Source: Clostridia bacterium | Lineage (GTDB): Bacteria > Bacillota > Clostridia > Oscillospirales > Acutalibacteraceae | DNA: 45,509 nt | Assembly (NCBI GenBank): GCA_017402845.1 | Contig: JAFPLH010000074.1 | Coordinates: forward strand, 1-45,509 | Reading direction: 5' to 3' | The notes under the pieces: generated by a model | Told to the model about the DNA's origin: nothing | Databases searched by the model: none | Seen by the model: the letters and a program-made list of their open reading frames with translations, nothing else | Made by a program: the position numbers and the translations under genes | Part shown: positions 1 through 9,100 of the stretch, piece by piece | How positions within the stretch are numbered: position 1 is the first letter of the stretch | Layout: every line of letters starts with the position of its first letter

Positions 1-216
1 AGTTTCCGTATCTGTATCTGTTTCTGTCTGGGAGTCAGTTTCCGTATCTGTATCTGTTTCTGTCTGAGAGTCAGTTTCCGTATACGTATCTGTTTCTGTC
101 TGGGAGTCAGTTTCCGTATACGTATCTGTTTCTGTCTGGGAGTCAGTTTCCGTATCTGTATCTGTTTCTGTCTGAGAGTCAGTTTCTGTATAAGTATCGG
201 TTTCTGTTTCGGTATC
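1..216 (-). repeat. 36-bp in-frame tandem repeat in the CAP-protein linker
   Basis: Five near-identical 36-bp units run from 1 to 180 (starting at 1, 37, 73, 109 and 145), with a sixth degenerate unit at 181-216. Units differ at only a few fixed positions (for example atctgtatc or atacgtatc, and ctggga or ctgaga). Each encodes 12 residues on the minus strand, so copy-number change would keep the frame. The array runs off the left edge, so its total length is unknown. Confidence 0.9.
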
Positions 217-1308
217 GGTGATTATTTTTTTATCCTCAGTAGTAGAATCTGTTTCTGTGTTGGTATCAGATTCTGAGTCTTTTTCCGATTCCGAATCAGG
301 AACGATATTTTCAAGGTCAAAAAATTCAACTGTATAAGAAATCTCGCCAAGAGGTGTTTTTATTGTAACTTTATACTGTTGTCCGGGGGAAGTATCAAGC
401 TCATCATAAGGCAAAAAGATTATGCAAAGCGGCTGTCCGTAGCCTACACGGTCAATGTATAATTCGCCGTCGGGACCGTTTTCATATATATTCCACATAT
501 TGCCGTCATTCAGACATTCTATCTGTACAGTAGTATTTGATGTCTTTATCGGAACAGTATCTTCCTTGTCATTTGGCAGATATTCTGCGCTGAATGAAAT
601 ACTCCACGGTGATTTTTTGTCATAAAGCTGTACAGGAGTATATTTTGCGGGCCATGCAACACCTGTTTCATTAGCGGTAGTGTTGCTGTCGTCCCATACG
701 TACATTGAATTGAACCTACCGGCAGAACCAAAAGCCGTAGCTCCCATTTGCGGATAAAGGATCCAGCGTCTATGCCCCAGAACAGTTCTGTTGAATCCGT
801 CACCGTCAGAATTCCATGCATATACTATACTATTTGACAGCGAACCGTATCCCATGCTGATATTGCTCTCACTTGAGCCCTTATAACCGTCTTTATAGAA
901 ATCATCGGGCATATCTGCCGGCTGCGTCGGAAAATGACTGAGCTTTCCATTTGCAGCGTTTACCACACAAGAGGCTTGGCAGTAGTTATAATATTCCGGT
1001 TCAAGACGAACAGGCTGCAATCCTGCACAGTAACGAATAACATTCACTATATTCAGAGAGTTGTTTAACGTAAAGTCAGCAAGCTTTCCGTATGTATAAG
1101 GTGCAGAACAAGAGGGTTCTTCGACAAATTCGTCATCTGCATAAATTTCAAAGCTGTTTTTTGCAAAGTACTCTGCAATTTCCGATTTTGTATGTGTAGC
1201 TACATTGATCTTGTAATAATTCTTTGCCGCACTTGCCGAAATACCGAGATTCGAGAACATAAGACAAAACGTCATAAAAGCACAAAAAATAGACAAACAC
1301 TTTTTCAT
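1..1308 (-). CDS. Secreted CAP (SCP/PR1-like) domain protein, C-terminus beyond window
   Basis: Read from ATG at 1308, the frame stays open to base 1 (436 codons), so the protein continues beyond the window. Residues 1-27 form a signal peptide (MKKCLSIF, hydrophobic core, then SASAA). Residues about 60-240 look like a CAP domain: an N-x-x-R-x-x-x-G-L-x-P-V-type start (NIVNVIRYCAGLQPV), LSHFP, and GHRRWILYPQM, the usual CAP box with the His and Arg. After about residue 340 the chain becomes a linker rich in D, E, S, T and Q. The last 60 visible residues are 12-residue units (consensus TETDSQTETDT plus D or Y) encoded by a 36-bp repeat. Bacterial CAP proteins are extracellular and mostly of unknown activity; the acidic linker suggests display at a distance from the wall. 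A consensus promoter lies at 1348-1376, and AAGGAA precedes the ATG. The missing C-terminus could hold an anchor or another domain. Confidence 0.8.
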   Translation of the reverse strand, partial: MKKCLSIFCAFMTFCLMFSNLGISASAAKNYYKINVATHTKSEIAEYFAKNSFEIYADDEFVEEPSCSAPYTYGKLADFTLNNSLNIVNVIRYCAGLQPVRLEPEYYNYCQASCVVNAANGKLSHFPTQPADMPDDFYKDGYKGSSESNISMGYGSLSNSIVYAWNSDGDGFNRTVLGHRRWILYPQMGATAFGSAGRFNSMYVWDDSNTTANETGVAWPAKYTPVQLYDKKSPWSISFSAEYLPNDKEDTVPIKTSNTTVQIECLNDGNMWNIYENGPDGELYIDRVGYGQPLCIIFLPYDELDTSPGQQYKVTIKTPLGEISYTVEFFDLENIVPDSESEKDSESDTNTETDSTTEDKKIITDTETETDTYTETDSQTETDTDTETDSQTETDTYTETDSQTETDTYTETDSQTETDTDTETDSQTETDTDTET

Positions 1309-1347
1309 CAAAAAAAATTCCTTTCTATAATATTTTCTTTCACCTAT

Positions 1348-1376
1348 ATTATACCCCTTTATTTTTAGAATGTCAA
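1348..1376 (-). promoter_or_regulatory. Sigma-70/A-type promoter of the CAP gene
   Basis: On the minus strand, TTGACA (1376-1371) is followed by a 17-bp spacer and TATAAT (1353-1348), about 40 bp upstream of the ATG at 1308. Both hexamers are perfect consensus, so high basal expression is expected. Confidence 0.8.
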
Positions 1377-1484
1377 TAATAATTGTGCTTATTGTTTAAG
1401 AGTTTTCACCTCTTGCGGCAAATTTAGACAAATTTAAACAAATACATACAAGCAGCAAGAAAAGTTTACAAAAAGTTTACGTTT

Positions 1485-1545
1485 TATAAAAAATATAAAT
1501 TCCCCCGCACAAATACAGACATAGATCTGTTTTGTACGGGGGAGC
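1485..1545 (-). terminator. Intrinsic terminator after the serpin operon
   Basis: A 12-bp stem with one mismatch (1502-1513 against 1531-1542, GC-rich CCCCC/GGGGG at the base) lies 45 bp after the stop of the promoter-distal serpin. On the minus strand it is followed by an AT-rich tract with a run of Ts. Confidence 0.65.
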
Positions 1546-1589
1546 AGTTCTGAACAAAAAGCAGTCTTGTTTTCAATAATACGGGGCAA

Positions 1590-2921
1590 TTAGTTTTCAG
1601 CGGTTTTGTATACGCCGATGAACAGCGGAATTTTTTCCTCATAGTCATAAATAGCAAACACAAACGGTCTGTCGAGTATAACAACACGAGTTTCTATCTT
1701 TTGCGGTACTGCTGTGTTTGTGACAGTGTCTATTGCCGTTACAGCGGCTGCTTTTGTGCCGTGTTCGTCAACCTCTATATGCGCTTTATGTATCACTCTG
1801 TTTACGCTTACATTTCCATGCTTGTCATCTGCCATTTCTCTGAAATTTGCATTATCTTTATCAAATATCAGACCAAGTCCCATAGCATTGAGTGTGGCGG
1901 GCAGTTCATATTTTGTATCAATTTCATACTTTGGCATTGAAGCTTCTACCTTGAAGCTTTGAATATTATCTATCAAGCTGTTGATTGTATCTGCCTGATA
2001 ATACTGCGAAACATAATCGTCAATAGTAACGTCTTCTTTCGGCAGAATTGCAACGAATGCATATCTCGGCATTTCGTCGCCGTTTTTATAATACTTTATA
2101 AATCCCTCTGAGTGATCGTCCTCTATATAGGAGCCTTCGGTACTGTTCATAAACGGTATTTCGCAAGTACTGCCGTCATAGTTATTGAATGTCCTGTCGG
2201 CAATTTCGTCTTCGTAATACTCCCTGCACCATTCTGCATCAAAGCAAACTGCATTGAGCAGAACGCTTAACATATTCTCATTAAGAGCGTCGGGATTAAG
2301 AATACTCGGTATCATACCCTTTGTTTTGTCGTTTGCCCATTGATTTATTTTGTCTGTCGTTTCGGGAGTAGGTTTATCATAGAACACTTCGGCATTATAG
2401 AAATTACGCACCTTATTAATGTAATTTTCCTTTACTGCTACCTCGCTTTCTTCGTTTATCCACAAGGAATTTGCAACAGAAAGGCTTGATTTATTATCAT
2501 CAGAAAGATCGTTCATGTATTTTTTGAAAAATGAGCTTTCATTTTTCTCATCACAGCCCAAAACATTTTCCATTACTTCTCTTGTTTCACCGTCTGCGCC
2601 AAGCTGCACCATAGACAATGCCGCATACACTGAAAAAGGCGAAAGAAACACATTTTCCTTTTTATCCTCGGCAGCTTCATACTGTTTTTTGAAAAGCTCG
2701 GCTGAAAAGCTTTTCAGTCCATATTTTACATCATTTTTCTTTTCAGGCAAAACAGGCTTAGTAAGATCATTTGTATGCACAAGTTCTTCAGTTGATACAT
2801 CGTGCAAGCCTGTTTCGTCTTGTGAGCTTACTGTTTGATTTGCAGCGCCGCATCCACCTAAAGCGCTTAATATCATTGCTGATAAAAGCATAGCGGAAAG
2901 AAACACTTTACCTTTACGCAT
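1590..2921 (-). CDS. Lipoprotein serpin (serine protease inhibitor), distal gene
   Basis: A 443-residue serpin with a lipoprotein signal: basic start, hydrophobic segment and the lipobox LGGC near residue 24, predicting lipid anchoring on the outer face of the membrane. The serpin fold is shown by NVFLSPFSVYAALSM, LGADGETREVM, LLNAVCFDAEW and the C-terminal DRPFVFAIYD...PLFIGVY. The reactive-centre-loop hinge EHGTKAAAVTA fits the inhibitory consensus (small residues at P12-P9), so it is probably a real suicide inhibitor. The loop is 4-6 residues longer than in well-known serpins, so P1 cannot be fixed; by counting from the hinge Gly it falls near the N-T in TVTNTAV. An ATG at 2930 directly abuts AAAGGAG; the in-frame ATG at 2921 has a 9-nt spacing and was chosen. 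It follows the other serpin by 18 bp and must be co-transcribed with it. Target protease unknown. Confidence 0.92.
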   Translation of the reverse strand: MRKGKVFLSAMLLSAMILSALGGCGAANQTVSSQDETGLHDVSTEELVHTNDLTKPVLPEKKNDVKYGLKSFSAELFKKQYEAAEDKKENVFLSPFSVYAALSMVQLGADGETREVMENVLGCDEKNESSFFKKYMNDLSDDNKSSLSVANSLWINEESEVAVKENYINKVRNFYNAEVFYDKPTPETTDKINQWANDKTKGMIPSILNPDALNENMLSVLLNAVCFDAEWCREYYEDEIADRTFNNYDGSTCEIPFMNSTEGSYIEDDHSEGFIKYYKNGDEMPRYAFVAILPKEDVTIDDYVSQYYQADTINSLIDNIQSFKVEASMPKYEIDTKYELPATLNAMGLGLIFDKDNANFREMADDKHGNVSVNRVIHKAHIEVDEHGTKAAAVTAIDTVTNTAVPQKIETRVVILDRPFVFAIYDYEEKIPLFIGVYKTAEN

Positions 2922-2939
2922 AATTTTCATCTCCTTTAA

Positions 2940-4292
2940 TTATAAGACCTGAACCGCCCCGATAAATACAGGTGCGTCAATACTGTTATCATATATACAG
3001 AAGAAAAACGGTCTGTTTATCATTATTTTTTCCATTTCCTGCTCAACAACTGCCATAGCATCTTTTTCCATTATTACAGCAGTCGCCGCCTGTGCCTGTG
3101 TTCCCTTTTCGTTTACATCAATATGGGTTTTATGCAAAACGTCCTTTACATGAACAGATCCGCCTTCAAACATATTTGAAAAATCGGCGCTCTGTTCGTC
3201 AAACGCTCTTTGAATACCCATACTTTGAAGCACTTCAACTAAGCTGCAATCATAGTCAAATGAAAACTTAGGAAGATATGTCAGTGCAGTTTTACCGTCA
3301 CAATTCTTTATACAATTCTTGAACACATCATTTGAGTGAAGTCTGTATGCATACTCGTTATAGTCTACATTTTCATTCGGCATAAGTACGGCAAAGCTAA
3401 AATTGCCGTCTTTATACTCTTTAACAAAACCTTTTGCAAACTCGTCATCAACAAGAACAGACTCCTCTGCAACCAGATAACTAATGATATTATCTGTTTC
3501 ATCGGCATTATGGAACACGTCTGTATACATTTCCTCTGCGTCATACTCCGCAAGCCACTCTCCCTCAAAAGATACGGCATTAAGTATTATTGCTGCAGCA
3601 TCGGGATTTACACCGCTTTTTTCGTCTAAAAAGTCTGTTATTTTTTCATTAGTTTTAGCGCTTACCCAGTCGTTTATCGTTTTTAAGGCTGAACTGTCTA
3701 TATGCAAACGGAAAAACTCAGAATCATAGTAATCATGACTAATGCTCAAAAAATCGCTGTTAGGTACAAGACTGTCATCATCGGATACCCAGAATGCATT
3801 TGCCATGGAGAACACTTTGTTGTCTGAGTTATCGTTATATGACTTTGCAAAATTGTTAAGCTGTTCCTTTGGCAGAGGAGAGATTCGCATAAACTCCATA
3901 AGCGCTTCATCAAGATTAAAATAGCCGTTCAAGGCTTGATTAAGCTCTGTGAAAGTATCTCCATTTGCACCGTTTTCAAGCATAGACAAAGAGGTATACA
4001 CCGAAAACGGCGAAAGCAAAACATTCTCTTTATCAGCGTTTTTACAAGTTTTATAAAACATATATGTTGAAAAAACATCTATGTTTTCGCTCATACGCTG
4101 TTTGTCAAAGCCCTTAACATTTTTTGCTGTATCATACGTATCGGCAGGTATATCATGAGTATCCTGACTTATCACCTGTTCAGACGAATCTGTGGTACTG
4201 CTGCTAATAACAGTTTCGGGTTCTTTTGAGCTGCACCCGACTGCCGTTGTCAATGCAAGCAAAGATAGAATTGCAAATATTTTTCGTTTCAT
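2940..4292 (-). CDS. Lipoprotein serpin, promoter-proximal gene
   Basis: A 450-residue serpin paralogous to the downstream gene. Signal peptide with lipobox AVGC at about residues 17-20, then a Ser/Thr-rich spacer of about 40 residues before the serpin domain. Family motifs include NVLLSPFSVYTSLSM, ENGANGDTFTEL, ILNAVSFEGEW and NRPFFFCIYD...PVFIGAV. The hinge EKGTQAQAATA is inhibitory-like, but P11 is Gln where most inhibitors have Ala. The loop after the hinge (VIMEKDAMAVV) differs completely from that of the downstream serpin although both loops have equal length, so the pair probably has different protease specificities. AAGGAG lies 13 nt before the ATG. A 170-bp palindromic repeat (4314-4483) sits immediately upstream of the ribosome binding site, and I see no promoter between the two, so transcription must start within or beyond the repeat. 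Confidence 0.92.
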   Translation of the reverse strand: MKRKIFAILSLLALTTAVGCSSKEPETVISSSTTDSSEQVISQDTHDIPADTYDTAKNVKGFDKQRMSENIDVFSTYMFYKTCKNADKENVLLSPFSVYTSLSMLENGANGDTFTELNQALNGYFNLDEALMEFMRISPLPKEQLNNFAKSYNDNSDNKVFSMANAFWVSDDDSLVPNSDFLSISHDYYDSEFFRLHIDSSALKTINDWVSAKTNEKITDFLDEKSGVNPDAAAIILNAVSFEGEWLAEYDAEEMYTDVFHNADETDNIISYLVAEESVLVDDEFAKGFVKEYKDGNFSFAVLMPNENVDYNEYAYRLHSNDVFKNCIKNCDGKTALTYLPKFSFDYDCSLVEVLQSMGIQRAFDEQSADFSNMFEGGSVHVKDVLHKTHIDVNEKGTQAQAATAVIMEKDAMAVVEQEMEKIMINRPFFFCIYDNSIDAPVFIGAVQVL

Positions 4293-4313
4293 AAAAAAGT
4301 ATTCTCCTTTTAT

Positions 4314-4483
4314 GGAAGCACTGATTAAATCGAGTGCCCGTATCGCTTAGAATTTTTTCAGACAAATTGTGCAAAAATCACGCCGGAATACTGACGTATT
4401 TCAAGTGATTTGAGTGCAATTTGACTAAAAAGGCAAGCGAGATGGGTGCTCAGTGCGTAGGACGTGATTTATTCAGTGGTTCC
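4314..4483. repeat. 170-bp palindromic dispersed repeat, copy 1
   Basis: Matches 39960-40129 in the same orientation over 170 bp, with 12 differences by eye (about 93% identity) and no indels. The ends are an imperfect inverted repeat of about 24 bp (GGAAGCACTGATTAAATC on the left, the reverse complement of GATTTATTCAGTGGTTCC on the right). Inner segments also pair: CCCGTATCGCTT with AAGCGAGATGGG, and CAAATTG with CAATTTG, so the whole unit can fold into one long stem. It has no ORF. It is MITE-like or encodes a structured RNA; the family is not one I recognise. Confidence 0.85.
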
Positions 4484-4500
4484 TTATGTATAATATTGTG

Positions 4501-4557
4501 TTGCCTTCCGCACACAGCTTAACAGCAGACGTCAAGCGGTATTTGTGTGCTTTTGCC
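4501..4557. repeat. Degenerate copy of the ACCGCACAAA palindrome family
   Basis: In reverse orientation this aligns with the element at 5577-5647, sharing the core CCGC(t/c)TGACGTC(t/a)GC between arms GCACACA and TGTGTGC. It lies 9 bp after the carboxypeptidase stop and may double as its transcription terminator on the minus strand, although no strong U-tract follows. Confidence 0.45.
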
Positions 4558-4565
4558 CTTGATTG

Positions 4566-5555
4566 TCACGAATATAATCTCTCTACAAATTCTTCAAGAC
4601 ATTCTCCGCTTTCATATATTTCAAGCGCATAATCTCTGCCGACATATCTGTAATGCCACGGCTCAAAGCTTATGCCCGTAATATACTCCTTACCAGCAGG
4701 ATAACGCAAAATAAAGCCGTACTTATAAGCATTTTCGGCAAGCCAGCTATACACTTCTTCGGTGTCGCCGTTAATATCGAGGGCAAGTCCTGCCTCGTGT
4801 TCGCTTGTGCCGGGCTTAGCAACATAGTTGAGCGCCATACGGCTTGCCTCACTCTGACTATATCCTTCGGCTAAGTAGCTGTCAATATACATCTTCATCA
4901 TTTCTTCCTGTTCTTCGGTAGTGCGGTAACCCTCGCTGACATACGGACTTAAACCCTGCTGACGTGCGTCGTCGAACATTTCCTGAAGATCATCATAAAC
5001 AAGCGTCTGAACCTGCTTCTCGTTGCTCAAAGTTATCGTTTCAAATTCATAGTTTTCCGGCAGCGGATTATATCTGTTTACAAGTATAATCAAAGGATCA
5101 ACATTTTCCGGTGCGACATAATCGCTCATTACAGGCAATAACGAATAGTCGATTTTGTTGTCCGAGGTGTCTGTTGACGTATCCTTATCAGAGCCGGAAT
5201 CGGTATCGGTACTCTTACTCGTATTCGTATTCGTATCAGTATCGGTACTGACAAGCGGCTTTGCGTTCGTATCCTTTTTGCTTGCGGTACTCTCAGTCTT
5301 TGATGAATCCGGCTTTTTTTCTTCACTTGAAGTGCTTTCAGAGGTCTGCGTTTCAAATGTAATTTTACTGCTAACGCTCTCAGTATCACTGTTTTCGTCT
5401 GCGATCTCAGAAAAAACATCTATCTTATTTCCCCCGATATCGTTTTTTGTAAACTGCACAGTAAATACGGTTATACACACCAAAGCCAGCAATACCATTA
5501 TCAATAAGGCTAACTTTGCGCTCTTAGCTGTATCAGCGGTCTTTTTATTTTTCAT
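4566..5555 (-). CDS. Membrane-anchored VanY-type D-alanyl-D-alanine carboxypeptidase
   Basis: A 329-residue protein. Residues 14-36 are a single membrane segment near the N-terminus; residues 50-135 are a low-complexity S/T/D/K spacer; residues about 150-329 are a VanY/LAS-type peptidase domain. The zinc and catalytic motifs are intact: S-x-H-x-x-G-x-A-x-D as TSEHEAGLALDIN from residue 250, and EPWHYRYVG near 299. These enzymes trim the terminal D-Ala (or a related L,D bond) from peptidoglycan stem peptides outside the cell; exact bond specificity cannot be read here. No vanR/S/H/A genes are nearby, so a general wall-remodelling role is more likely than glycopeptide resistance. Its leader contains a 71-bp palindromic repeat (5577-5647), with a promoter at 5678-5706 upstream. 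A paralogue lacking the metal ligands is encoded at 38263-39057. Confidence 0.9.
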   Translation of the reverse strand: MKNKKTADTAKSAKLALLIMVLLALVCITVFTVQFTKNDIGGNKIDVFSEIADENSDTESVSSKITFETQTSESTSSEEKKPDSSKTESTASKKDTNAKPLVSTDTDTNTNTSKSTDTDSGSDKDTSTDTSDNKIDYSLLPVMSDYVAPENVDPLIILVNRYNPLPENYEFETITLSNEKQVQTLVYDDLQEMFDDARQQGLSPYVSEGYRTTEEQEEMMKMYIDSYLAEGYSQSEASRMALNYVAKPGTSEHEAGLALDINGDTEEVYSWLAENAYKYGFILRYPAGKEYITGISFEPWHYRYVGRDYALEIYESGECLEEFVERLYS

Positions 5556-5576
5556 TTTATAGTCCTTTCCTTATTT

Positions 5577-5647
5577 AGGCAACACCGCACAAAAACCGCC
5601 TGACGTCAGCTTCGCATCTTCGGCACTGCCTTTGTGCGGTATTGCCT
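5577..5647. repeat. 71-bp palindromic repeat with 17-bp inverted ends
   Basis: The ends AGGCAACACCGCACAAA (5577-5593) and TTTGTGCGGTATTGCCT (5631-5647) are inverted copies with one mismatch; the interior contains the palindrome TGACGTCA. It lies in the transcribed leader of the carboxypeptidase gene. Related, more degenerate copies occur at 4501-4557, 33660-33696 and 34133-34181, and the rpoC terminator shares the ACCGCACAAAG arm. Confidence 0.75.
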
Positions 5648-5677
5648 TTAGTGTACGGAATAAAACAGATCATTTAT

Positions 5678-5706
5678 ATAATAGCATTTTTTCAGCTTTT
5701 TTACAA
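5678..5706 (-). promoter_or_regulatory. Promoter of the VanY-type carboxypeptidase gene
   Basis: On the minus strand, TTGTAA (5706-5701), a 17-bp spacer and TATTAT (5683-5678). Transcription from here would include the palindromic repeat in the leader. Confidence 0.5.
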
Positions 5707-5953
5707 GCATATTAGCCGATATTCACTCTCTGCTTTACAGAAAAATTTTGTATAGGTGAACAAATATTTTTTTATATTTTTGTTAAATAGTTCTTTAATT
5801 CCTGTTGAAAATCATTTTTTAAAAAGTGTACACTTATCCGTGCGTTTCATTTGCTGATTCGCCGTTAATTTTCTTCAAAAGCTCTGTACATACAGAATTT
5901 ATGCGTTTTTTCCTGTCAAGATAAAAAAATTGAAAAAAATTTTTGTTAAAAGC

Positions 5954-5982
5954 TTGACAAGTATTGACTAAGGCTATATAAT
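5954..5982 (+). promoter_or_regulatory. Promoter of rpoBC
   Basis: TTGACA at 5954-5959, a 17-bp spacer and TATAAT at 5977-5982, both perfect consensus. The start would be near 5990, giving a leader of about 195 nt before rpoB. The leader has no ORF and no family I can name. Confidence 0.8.
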
Positions 5983-6184
5983 AGTATACTGTACTAAAAT
6001 AGCGATTAATACGCTGTTTTCAATTCTTTGTGTAATTTTTTGTTGCAAAACCACTTAAACTTATTTCGGTTTACCGTTATTTTTGTGGATTTGCACAATT
6101 TTTTACCTGTATGTATTTTTCTTCTGCCTGCAAAGATCGACAGGAGAATAACTATTTTGTAAGATTGGAGTTGACAGCAAGCCT

Positions 6185-9100
6185 ATGGTGAATGTAAAAA
6201 ATGTCAAGCTTGGAAACACCGAACGCAAAAGCTTCGGAAAAATCGACGAGGTTATAGAAATGCCCAACCTTATCGAGATCCAGAAGGAATCATTCCGCTG
6301 GTTCATAGAAACCGGTCTTAAAGAAGTTTTTCATGATATTTCGGGTATAACCAATCACTCAAAAACATTTACCCTCGATTTTCTCGACTATACGCTCGAT
6401 GAAGAACACCCGACGCACTCCGTCATTGAGTGTAAAGAGCGTGATTCCACATATTCGGCTCCTCTGAGAGTAAACGCACGTCTGCGAAACAACGAAACAG
6501 GAGAATTCAAGGTTTCCCCTATTTTCATGGGTAACTTCCCGCTAATGACCGACAGCGGAACATTTGTTATCAACGGTGCAGAAAGAGTTGTTGTATCTCA
6601 GCTTGTAAGAAGCCCCGGCGTATACTACAAAATGGAGCATGACAAAACGGGTATTGAGCTTTTCTCATCAACCGTTATTCCTAACAGAGGCGCATGGCTT
6701 GAATACGAAACAGACGTAAACAAGGTCTTTTGGGTACGTATCGACAAAAACAGAAAAATACCCATAACTACATTTATTCGCTCGTTATATTCTCTGCCGC
6801 TTACAGACGGCGAGGAAGCAGATACCGATAACACAAACGATCCTCTCAAGATCGCCACAGACGATCAGCTCCTTGCTTTCTTTGGCAACGACGAAAGAAT
6901 GAAAGCCACTATCGCAAAGGAAATGGCTCTCACATACAAAAAGGACGAGCGCACCCCCACAGACGAAGAAACTATCACAAAAAAAGCTCTGCTTGAGGTT
7001 TACAAAAAGATCAGACCGAGCGAAAACCCCAACGTAGAGGGTGCAAAGGCTCACTTGCAGAATCTTTTCTTCGATCCGCGAAGATACGATATGTCAAGAG
7101 TAGGCAGACATAAATATAACAAAAAGCTTGACCTTGCTTCACGTCTTGCAGGTCAGACTCTTGCAGAAACAATCATCAATGCAGACGGCGAGCCTTTGGC
7201 ATTTGAAGGCGAGGTTATCACCAAAGAGAAGGCGCTTGAGCTTGAAAATGCAGGCATCAGCATAGCAGACGTATATTACGAGGGTGACCGTGAACGCCGT
7301 GTTCGCATTATCTCAAACGGCATGGTTGACCTGAGCGCATACGTAAGCTTTGATATTGCAGAATGCGGCATTGACGAAAAAGTAAGATACAGCGTTCTCA
7401 AGAGCATACTCGATATGGGGCTTGACGAGGACGAGCTTAAAGACGAGATCAGAAAGCAGAAGCCCAATCTTATTCCCAACACTATCACAAAAGAAGATAT
7501 TTTTGCAACTATCAACTACATCAATAACTTAGCAAATAAAATAGGCACGACAGACGACATCGACCACCTTGGCAACCGCCGTATTCGCTGCGTTGGTGAG
7601 CTTCTCCAGAATCAGTTCAGAATAGGTCTTACAAGACTCGACAGAGTTGTAAGAGAGAGAATGTCTACTCTCGATCCCGACGAGCCGGGCATTACTCCTG
7701 TATCCATTGTAAACGCAAAGCCCGTTTCGGCAGCTATAAAAGAATTCTTCGGTTCATCACAGCTTTCACAGTTCATGGATCAGAACAATCCTCTTGCCGA
7801 GCTTACACATAAAAGACGTTTGTCCGCATTGGGCCCCGGCGGTCTTTCAAGAGATCGTGCGGGATTTGAGGTTCGTGACGTACATTACAGCCACTACGGA
7901 CGCATGTGTCCTATTGAAACTCCTGAAGGTCCGAACATCGGACTTATCTCCTACCTTGCTACATTCGCAAGAATTAATTCATACGGCTTTATCGAATCGC
8001 CGTTCAGAAAGATCAACAAAGAAACAGGCGTTGTTACAGACGAAGTTATCTATATGACTGCCGATATGGAGGACGAATTTATCGTTGCACAGGCTAACGA
8101 ACCGTTAGACGAAAATCACCGCTTTGTAAACGCAAAGGTTCACGGCAGATTCAGAGATGAATTCGTTGAGCTTGACGCTTCAAAATTCGACTTCATGGAC
8201 GTATCTCCTCGAATGGTTGTATCTGTTGCTACGGCAATGATCCCATTCCTTGAAAACGACGACGCAAACCGTGCGCTCATGGGCTCTAACATGCAGCGAC
8301 AGGCAGTTCCGCTTCTCGTTACCGAATCGCCTATTGTCGGCACAGGTATGGAATACAAAGCAGGCGTTGACTCAGGCATTTGTCTGCTTGCAGAAGGCGA
8401 CGGCATTGTAACTGCTGTAAGCGCAGATGTTATTACTATAAAATACGATCCCACAGACGCTATAAGCACAGCAAGAACTGTTGACCATAAGGTAACAAAA
8501 TTCCTGCGTTCAAACCAGGGCACCTGTATTAATCAGATACCGATAGTAGATGTCGGTCAGCGTGTTACAAAAGGTCAGGTTATTGCAGACGGTCCCGCAA
8601 CCAAAAACGGTGAAATTGCACTGGGTAAAAATGCCCTTATCGGATTTATGACCTGGGAAGGCTATAACTACGAGGACGCTGTTTTGCTTAACGAAAAAAT
8701 GGTGCGTGACGACTATTATACATCTATCCATATAGAAGAATACGAAACAGAGGCAAGAGAAACAAAGCTCGGTCCCGAGGAGATCACAAGAGAAATTCCT
8801 AACTCCAGTGATGATATGCTTAAAAACCTTGACGAAAACGGTATCATCAGAATAGGTGCAGAGGTCAAAACGGGTGATATTCTCGTCGGAAAGGTAACGC
8901 CTAAGGGCGAAACAGAGCTTACCTCTGAAGAAAAGCTGCTTCGTGCAATTTTCGGTGAAAAGGCTCGTGAAGTAAGAGATACTTCTCTCAGAGTACCTCA
9001 CGGTGAAAGCGGTACGGTAGTAGACGTAAAAATATACACAAGAGAAAGCAACAGCGAGTTGCAGCCGGGCGTAAATAAAGTAGTTCGCTGCTACCTTGCA

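Larger units (their letters stand above)
5556..6184. other. Divergent intergenic region between the carboxypeptidase gene and rpoB
   Basis: A 629-bp gene-free, very AT-rich stretch. It holds a palindromic repeat, a minus-strand promoter for the carboxypeptidase, a plus-strand promoter for rpoB and an rpoB leader of about 195 nt. The stretch 5707-5953 contains poly-A/T runs and no ORF with a ribosome binding site. Confidence 0.7.

Noticed and set aside
1..216. Direct repeats at the left edge as a CRISPR array
   Set aside because: Units are contiguous, without unique spacers, and are in frame with an ORF encoding a low-complexity linker.
4314..4483. The 170-bp element as an insertion sequence
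   Set aside because: It is too short and carries no transposase frame; only a non-autonomous (MITE-like) or RNA element remains possible.
5990..6184. Ribosomal-protein (L10-type) autoregulatory leader before rpoB
   Set aside because: No rplJ-rplL is present and I could not find the characteristic kink-turn structure; only an AT-rich leader is seen.
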